From positions 62,001 to 126,000 of the forward strand of contig JAEWOE010000002.1 of assembly GCA_023460995.1 (NCBI GenBank): DNA of 64,000 bases, in the 5' to 3' direction. This stretch comes from Bacillota bacterium. GTDB taxonomy: Bacteria; Bacillota_I; Bacilli_A; RF39; UBA660. Shown piece after piece: positions 59,318-64,000 of the stretch. The position numbers and the translations under genes are program-made. How positions within the stretch are numbered: position 1 is the stretch's first letter; every line of letters begins with the position of its first letter. The notes beneath the pieces are model-generated. The model was not told where the DNA came from. It worked only from the letters and a program-made list of their open reading frames with translations, and searched no databases.

Positions 59318-60592
59318 ATGTTCGTAGATGAAGTTACGCTTGAGTTACAGGCCGGTGATGGCGGTAATGGTTGTCTAGCATTTAGACGAGAAAAATTTGT
59401 AGAAATGGGTGGACCATTTGGTGGTAGTGGTGGTAAAGGATCAAACATCATTTTTAAAGTTGATGAAGGATTAAATACACTACTTGATTTAAGATATAAA
59501 AGAGTTATAAAAGGCAATAAAGGTGAAAACGGAGAAGGTAAAGGGAAACATGGAGCAGCTGCAACAGATGTTGTTGTTAAAGTTCCCCAAGGTACTATAA
59601 TTACTGATTATGAATCAGGTTTAGTTATAGCGGATCTTACTAATAAAAATGAAGAGGTTATAGCTGCTTATGGTGGCCGTGGTGGTAGAGGAAACATTGC
59701 TTTCGCAACTCGTGCTAATCCAGCGCCTGCATATGCTGAAAATGGTGAACCTGGTGAGTATAGAAAAATAAAAGTAGAACTTAAACTACTTGCTGATGTT
59801 GGTCTTGTTGGACTTCCTAGTGTAGGAAAATCAACTTTTATTTCTAAAATTAGTGCCGCTAAACCAAAAATTGCAGCTTATCATTTTACGACATTATCAC
59901 CTAATTTAGGTGTTGTAAGAACAATTGATAATAGAAGTTTTGTTGTTGCAGATTTACCTGGATTAATAAAAGGAGCTTCTTTAGGAGAAGGTCTTGGTGA
60001 TAAATTCTTAAGACATATTGAAAGAACAAGAGTTATTGCCCATATTATAGATATGAGTGGTTTTGAAGGTAGAGATCCTTATGATGACTATTTAGTTATT
60101 AATAAAGAACTTGATGATTTTAGTAAAAAGATATTAAAGAAACCACAAGTAGTAATAGCTAATAAAATGGATATAGACGGTGCTGAATTAAATCTTGAAA
60201 TTTTTCGTAAGAAAGTAAAAGATGTTGAAGTATATCCTATATCAGCAGCTACTGGTAAAGGAATTGATGAAGTTCTTATAAAGATAGCTGATATGCTTGA
60301 TACTATTGAAAGACAACCATTATATGAAGAAGATGAAATAGAAAGTCATGTTCTATATAAGTTTGAAAGAGAAAAACCATTTACAATTAATCATGAAGGA
60401 CGTACTTGGGTTGTTCGTGGTAAAGAAGTAGAAAAAATGCTTCGTATGACAAGCTTTAGAACAGATGAAGCTGCTAATAGATTTGCTAATAAATTACGCA
60501 AAATGGGTATTGATGCTAAGTTAAAAGAACTTGGCGCTGTTGAAGGCGATACAATAAGAATATTAGATTTAGAATTTGAATACAAGGACTAA
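59318..60592 (+). CDS. obg: GTPase Obg
   Basis: 424 aa. Gly-rich Obg fold (about 1-158, QAGDGGNGCLAFRREKF, GGRGGRGN), GTPase domain with GLPSVGKST, DLPGLIKGAS, NKMD and SAATG, and C-terminal OCT domain (about 345-424). Ribosome assembly and stress GTPase; in B. subtilis also needed for the sporulation phosphorelay. Follows the rplU-prp-rpmA region as in Bacillus, but two genes are inserted. Confidence 0.97.
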   Translation: MFVDEVTLELQAGDGGNGCLAFRREKFVEMGGPFGGSGGKGSNIIFKVDEGLNTLLDLRYKRVIKGNKGENGEGKGKHGAAATDVVVKVPQGTIITDYESGLVIADLTNKNEEVIAAYGGRGGRGNIAFATRANPAPAYAENGEPGEYRKIKVELKLLADVGLVGLPSVGKSTFISKISAAKPKIAAYHFTTLSPNLGVVRTIDNRSFVVADLPGLIKGASLGEGLGDKFLRHIERTRVIAHIIDMSGFEGRDPYDDYLVINKELDDFSKKILKKPQVVIANKMDIDGAELNLEIFRKKVKDVEVYPISAATGKGIDEVLIKIADMLDTIERQPLYEEDEIESHVLYKFEREKPFTINHEGRTWVVRGKEVEKMLRMTSFRTDEAANRFANKLRKMGIDAKLKELGAVEGDTIRILDLEFEYKD

Positions 60593-60618
60593 AAAGATAG
60601 ATTTAAATCTATCTTTTT
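60591..60618 (+). terminator. Rho-independent terminator after obg
   Basis: Perfect palindrome of AAAAAGATAGATTT and its complement, with T-run; the obg stop codon lies just before the stem. Confidence 0.9.
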
Positions 60619-60651
60619 ATGTTATAATTATTATAGAGTAGGTGAAGCAGC

Positions 60652-61395
60652 ATGAAGGTAGTTTATCATGGCAGTAGTTTTTCTAAATTAGAAACAATTA
60701 CACCGCATCAAAGTATTCATGGAAATTATGTATATGCAACAAATAATAAAGTTATTGCTATTATAATGGCTCATAAATATGGTTCAGATTTCACTTATAG
60801 TTTTGGTAGAGAAAATAGGAAAGAACCATATAATTTAGTTGAAAGAATTCCTGGTGCTTTTGATATAATGTATAAAAGTTCAGCTTCTATTTATAGTTTA
60901 GACGGTAGTAATTTTACAAAAATCAACACAAGTTTTAACGAAATAGTAAGTACTGAAGAAGAAAAAGTTTTAGGAGAAGAAAAAATAACTAATTTATTAA
61001 AAGTAATTAATAATTTAGAAAAAGAAAACGTAATTAAAGTATATAGATATCCAAATAAACCAGAAGGTTTTAAAAGAGATGGTTCAGATTTAATAGAAAA
61101 ACTGGCAGCAGGGCAAGATTTTGAAACGATAAGAAGTAGGTATATATCTTTGCTTAGTTATTATCCTGAACTACTTGATAAAGTAAATGATAAATTATTT
61201 AGTATTAACAAATCTTTTCCAGGGTTTAATACAAGTGATTTATTTAATATATTAGATTATTGTATTGCAAGATATAATCAAGATCCTAAAAATGAACCTT
61301 TCTTAAAATTAAAACTTAATAAGTTTACAAAGTTATATCCAATATATTTTAAGGATATTAATTTAGTTGATATATGTAATAAAAAAACAATTTAA
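60652..61395 (+). CDS. Unknown protein with YHGS...YVYAT start, 247 aa
   Basis: Not assigned. Starts VVYHGSSFSKLETITPHQSIHGNYVYATNNKVIAIIMAHKYG, the pattern (His-Gly-Ser, then tyrosine-alanine-threonine before a helix) seen in small ADP-ribosyltransferase-like or RNA 2'-phosphotransferase-like proteins, but no Glu motif is obvious. The C-terminal half is helical. TATAAT at 60623-60628, and TAGGTGA before the ATG. An enzyme is possible, but unproven. Confidence 0.7.
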   Translation: MKVVYHGSSFSKLETITPHQSIHGNYVYATNNKVIAIIMAHKYGSDFTYSFGRENRKEPYNLVERIPGAFDIMYKSSASIYSLDGSNFTKINTSFNEIVSTEEEKVLGEEKITNLLKVINNLEKENVIKVYRYPNKPEGFKRDGSDLIEKLAAGQDFETIRSRYISLLSYYPELLDKVNDKLFSINKSFPGFNTSDLFNILDYCIARYNQDPKNEPFLKLKLNKFTKLYPIYFKDINLVDICNKKTI

Positions 61396-61413
61396 TATGT
61401 ATTAAATTGTTTT
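61384..61413. terminator. Terminator between convergent genes
   Basis: AACAATTTAAT, loop ATGT, ATTAAATTGTTT with T-rich ends on the plus strand. It spans the stop of the 247-aa gene. Confidence 0.8.
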
Positions 61414-61702
61414 ATTTTATATAATCGCCAACTTTATAGTTGTAGTAATTAACTGGAGACTCGTATGCATAATACACATTTTTTTTAGGTAATATTACCT
61501 TATATGGTTTTATATTTTTATATATATATAATATCTTATTATTTTTATCTGTCATATGAACATCTATATTAATAAACATGAACATAGTATGAATACTATT
61601 ACATCTTGGAAAGCACAATATATAATTAACTTTTCTTTTAAACATTAGTCCAAAGAATCTTGAAAAAAAACTTTTACAAATAATAACATCTAACTTATTC
61701 AT
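61412..61702 (-). CDS. DUF192 family protein
   Basis: 96 aa with ATG 61702; the TTG five codons earlier overlaps the GGTGAAG ribosome binding site. FFSRFFGLMFKRKVNYILCFPRCNSIHTMFMFINIDVHMTD matches DUF192 (RFLGLMFR, HTFFM, IDV). Function unknown in the family. A -10-like TATAAT lies about 18 bases upstream of the start on the minus strand. Divergent from the Flp pilin gene. Confidence 0.88.
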   Translation of the reverse strand: MNKLDVIICKSFFSRFFGLMFKRKVNYILCFPRCNSIHTMFMFINIDVHMTDKNNKILYIYKNIKPYKVILPKKNVYYAYESPVNYYNYKVGDYIK

Positions 61703-61737
61703 ATTCTTCACCAATCATATTATAACATAAAAAGTAA

Positions 61738-61766
61738 TTGACAAAAATATATAAAAAGTATAAAAT
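61738..61766 (+). promoter_or_regulatory. Flp pilin promoter
   Basis: TTGACA (61738-61743), 17-base spacer, TAAAAT (61761-61766). Confidence 0.75.
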
Positions 61767-61804
61767 TGAAGTATAAAAGGGTAGTAATTGGGTAGGAGGA
61801 TTTT

Positions 61805-61999
61805 ATGAATAATAAAGGACAAGCTTTAGTAGAGTATTTATTAATAATTGCTTTAATTAGTGTTATTGTAGTAAGTCTAGTTAAGTTACTAGGAGGATAC
61901 TTACAAGATTCTGTTACCAAGTCATCTTGTAATTTAATTGACAAAGTTTATGTAGCAGGGGAAAAACCAGGCGAAGGTTACTGCGCAGAATCAGAATAG
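61805..61999 (+). CDS. Flp-type pilin
   Basis: 64 aa. NNKGQALVEYLLIIALISVIVVSLVKLLG: prepilin cleavage after G5, Glu at the fifth mature position, hydrophobic helix. A short C-terminal part holds two Cys (about 42 and 61), a possible disulfide. AGGAGG precedes the ATG. A terminator separates it from tadE, as expected for a major pilin made in excess. Confidence 0.9.
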   Translation: MNNKGQALVEYLLIIALISVIVVSLVKLLGGYLQDSVTKSSCNLIDKVYVAGEKPGEGYCAESE

Positions 62000-62009
62000 A
62001 ATAGTTTTT

Positions 62010-62046
62010 AAAAGAAGAAATATTTATGTACTTCTTCTTTTTTATT
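62010..62046 (+). terminator. Rho-independent terminator after the pilin gene
   Basis: AAAGAAGAA (62011-62019) and TTCTTCTTT (62032-62040) with T-run; limits pilin transcripts. Confidence 0.85.
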
Positions 62047-62073
62047 GTTTAATTAGTCGTTTTTTGGTATAAT
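62045..62073 (+). promoter_or_regulatory. Promoter of the Tad operon
   Basis: TTGTTT (62045-62050), 17-base spacer, TATAAT (62068-62073). Confidence 0.65.
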
Positions 62074-62100
62074 CTTATTAAGATATGCGAGTGTGATTAT

Positions 62101-62475
62101 ATGATAAAAGATATAAGGAATAGCAAAGGGCAAGCTTTAGTAGAATTTGTTCTTGTAATGCCTATTTTTATCTTTATTATTATGGCTATGATAGATTTAG
62201 GAAATATTATATATAAAAAGTATAATCTAGAAAATACACTTGATACGGTAGTAGAATTATATAGGCAAGGAGAAAGTCAAAAGATGGCAGCCTATGCATC
62301 AGTTGAAAATATTGATTTGGATATTTCTTCTGTTAGTACTGATTTAACTAAAGTATCTGTTACGAAAACTATAAATATAATAACACCAGGATTAAATAAT
62401 ATACTCGGCAAAGATTATACCTTATCAGTAGATAGAACTATTTTTTTTGAAAAGGAAACGTCTATAAATGAATGA
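62101..62475 (+). CDS. TadE-like pseudopilin
   Basis: 124 aa. NSKGQALVEFVLVMPIFIFIIMAMIDLGNIIYKKYN: TadE-type N-terminal helix with the G/Q-A-L-V-E-F processing site. The rest is extracytoplasmic. Overlaps the next gene by 8 bases. Minor pilin of the Tad system. Confidence 0.9.
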   Translation: MIKDIRNSKGQALVEFVLVMPIFIFIIMAMIDLGNIIYKKYNLENTLDTVVELYRQGESQKMAAYASVENIDLDISSVSTDLTKVSVTKTINIITPGLNNILGKDYTLSVDRTIFFEKETSINE

Positions 62476-62860
62476 TAGAAAAGGACAAGTTTTAGTTGCC
62501 TTTGTCTTATTAATACCAGTAATAATAATGCTGCTGGCGTTAATAGTAGATGTTGGTTTTCTATATGTAGAAAAAAGAAATACTGATAATGTGGTAAGGG
62601 ATATAACAAATTATGGGCTTGATAACTTAAATTTAGAAAAAGATATATTACAAGGAAAGATAACTGAGTTAATTAATGCTAATTTAGACGATATACAAAA
62701 TCTTAATATAAATATTGATACTAACAGTGTTGAAATAGATATAACAAGAAATAAGCAAAGTATATTTTCAAATGTATATAAAAAAGCAAGTTATAAAATA
62801 ACTTCAAATTATATTGGTAACATTAATAATTCTGTAAATGATGTAAGGAAGGAGTCATAG
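62468..62860 (+). CDS. TadE/TadG-like pseudopilin 2
   Basis: 130 aa. DRKGQVLVAFVLLIPVIIMLLALIVDVGFLYVEKRNTDNVVRD: the fifth mature residue is Ala instead of Glu (LVAF), the most notable difference. Followed by a helical Asn-rich part. One base before the TadZ-like gene. Confidence 0.85.
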   Translation: MNDRKGQVLVAFVLLIPVIIMLLALIVDVGFLYVEKRNTDNVVRDITNYGLDNLNLEKDILQGKITELINANLDDIQNLNINIDTNSVEIDITRNKQSIFSNVYKKASYKITSNYIGNINNSVNDVRKES

Positions 62861-62861
62861 T

Positions 62862-63689
62862 ATGGCATTAAAAAAGGCTAAAATATTAACAATAACATCT
62901 GTAAGTGGAGGAACTGGAAAGACAACTACTGCTCTTTGCGTAGCAGGAACTTACTCAACTCTTGGAAAAAAAGTTTTAGTAATAGATTTAGATTTATATA
63001 CAGGGACTATTGCTGCTGCTTTAAACTTAGATGTTAAATCAGACATGTTTATCTTAGTTAATGATTTAAATAATAATAAATTTAAAGGATTAGATGAATA
63101 TGTAACAAGTTACAGCGAAAATATTGATATTTTACCAGCTACTAAAGATCCTAGATATGCTAATAAAATTAATGCTAGTTATTTACAACTGGTTTTTGAT
63201 AAATACTGTAATAAATATGATTTGATTGTAGTTGATACAGCTGATGATTTTTCACCTTTTAATTTAGTTACTTTCGATTATAGTGACTTAATTATATACG
63301 TTATTAATAACGATGCAGTAAATTTAAAAAACATGCGTACTATGGTGTCAATATTTAAAGATATGGGTCTTACTAAATATAGAATATTCCTTAATGAGGC
63401 AAATAGTATTCATAAAAATTATTTCACAAAAAATGATATGAAGAATATTATGAAAGCTAATATAGATTATACTGTTACAAACAGATTCTTTATTAAAAAT
63501 ATAGATAAATATTTCTTAGATGGAGTAATTTTGACTTTAGATAAAACAATTAGATCAAAGTATAAAAAAGATATTAAAGAGTTTGAAGAAATTGCTAAGG
63601 TTATTATTGGTGAAACTGAGAAGAATGATAAAAAAGTTGAAAAAGTAAGAGTTTCTAATGACAAAGTAATGAAAGGGGAAAATGAATAG
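62862..63689 (+). CDS. TadZ/CpaE-like MinD-family ATPase
   Basis: 275 aa. Deviant Walker A SVSGGTGKTTTALCVAG, VLVIDLDLYTGTIAAALNLD and VVDTADDFSPFN (Walker B-like). A localisation factor for Tad machines. No N-terminal receiver-like domain, which CpaE/TadZ proteins often have. Ends overlapping the TadA gene start. Confidence 0.87.
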   Translation: MALKKAKILTITSVSGGTGKTTTALCVAGTYSTLGKKVLVIDLDLYTGTIAAALNLDVKSDMFILVNDLNNNKFKGLDEYVTSYSENIDILPATKDPRYANKINASYLQLVFDKYCNKYDLIVVDTADDFSPFNLVTFDYSDLIIYVINNDAVNLKNMRTMVSIFKDMGLTKYRIFLNEANSIHKNYFTKNDMKNIMKANIDYTVTNRFFIKNIDKYFLDGVILTLDKTIRSKYKKDIKEFEEIAKVIIGETEKNDKKVEKVRVSNDKVMKGENE

Positions 63690-64000
63690 TATGAAGAGTT
63701 TTACAGAAGAATTCCAAGTAAGTATTAAAAAGAATAATTATGTTGAAACTTCCGATTACGAAACATTTCCTAACAAAGTATTACTTGACGAACTTAGAAA
63801 TAAAATTATTCAAAATTTAATTGATAATCGTACCTCATCAAGTGGTGCTCTAGATACTTTTATCAAAAGACAAATAGATGCTACTATTGAAGGATATGAT
63901 TTAACAGGAGTTGAGATATCTTATATCTATAACATGATAGATAATGAGATTAATGGATGTGGACCATTAACGGAACTTATGGAAGATCCTAATATAACTG
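63682..64000 (+). CDS. tadA: TadA/CpaF secretion ATPase, 3' end outside window
   Basis: The visible 106 codons give an N-terminal domain of CpaF type ending NEINGCGPLTELMEDPNIT, the family motif before the ATPase core. Start is ATG 63682 (8-base overlap with the previous gene, AAAGGGG just upstream); ATG 63691 is the alternative. The Walker motifs lie past the window end. Confidence 0.85.
   Translation, partial: MNSMKSFTEEFQVSIKKNNYVETSDYETFPNKVLLDELRNKIIQNLIDNRTSSSGALDTFIKRQIDATIEGYDLTGVEISYIYNMIDNEINGCGPLTELMEDPNIT

Noticed and set aside
1..64000. CRISPR arrays, tRNA or rRNA genes
   Set aside because: No regularly spaced repeats, cloverleaf-like GC-rich blocks or rRNA-like segments were seen; GC-rich spots map to the L21 leader and rpsB leader.

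Overview
The window is very AT-rich, gene-dense DNA from a low-GC Gram-positive bacterium (Bacillota, Bacilli-like). This is inferred from strong AGGAGG/AGGTGAT ribosome binding sites, from the order of housekeeping genes (ylbD-ylbE-rsmD; radC-mreC-mreD-spoIVFA-spoIVFB-rplU-prp-rpmA-obg as around the Bacillus subtilis spoIVF locus, this order being recalled knowledge), from the RNA polymerase-type promoters (TTGACA / TATAAT) and from the Prp-cleavable L27 leader. Together with the Tad pilus, copper P-ATPase and pyruvate phosphate dikinase this suggests an uncultured, possibly gut-associated, anaerobic member of the Bacilli with a reduced genome. That placement is inference. I saw no rRNA, tRNA, insertion sequence or CRISPR array.

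Layout. 1-5159: the end of mtaB, three unknown or poorly known genes, and recD2. 5220-9182: a tiny membrane protein, then a double-glycine peptide (bacteriocin-type) cluster with a C39-peptidase ABC exporter, an accessory protein, two GG-leader peptides, a related leaderless membrane peptide and an embedded 2H phosphoesterase. 9400-12490: a MacB/FtsX-type ABC exporter. 12574-18266: an HxlR regulator divergent from a metal (probably copper) operon: CopA, an unknown anchored protein, an HMA-DsbD-like-cupredoxin fusion, and two lipoproteins (one DUF2318). 18504-20481: rpsU, yqeY and an unknown membrane protein. 20515-24076: a Nudix/winged-helix (NrtR-like) regulator with three matching operator repeats ahead of a tight four-gene operon ending in an AAA_28-CYTH protein. 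24084-26337: rpsB (with an unusual C-terminal extension) and tsf. 26410-37807: small housekeeping and unknown genes, a large surface glucosaminidase, lspA, an rluD-family gene and a rhomboid protease. 37867-42099: xer recombinase, tdk, ppdK. 42184-44725: a lipoprotein and a prepilin-like leucine-rich-repeat protein sharing a promoter motif. 44741-50912: IMPACT protein, uvrC, mutL and unknown genes. 51051-60592: the mre/spoIVF/rplU/rpmA/obg region, with an HPt-REC protein lying between rpmA and obg where B. subtilis carries spo0B. 60652-64000: an unknown gene, a DUF192 protein and the start of a Tad/Flp pilus locus running off the window.

No stretch over 300 bases lacks a gene; the longest, 57161-57447, holds a terminator, a promoter and a long leader. 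Start codons were chosen by ribosome binding site spacing wherever the longest reading frame was implausible. The most interesting items are the three-peptide bacteriocin cluster whose third peptide resembles the second, the NrtR-like regulon around an AAA_28-CYTH protein, the S2 protein with an Arg/Asn-rich tail and SAP/Rho-N-like end, the copper-linked fusion operon, and the sporulation-type gene order with an HPt-REC gene at the spo0B position.
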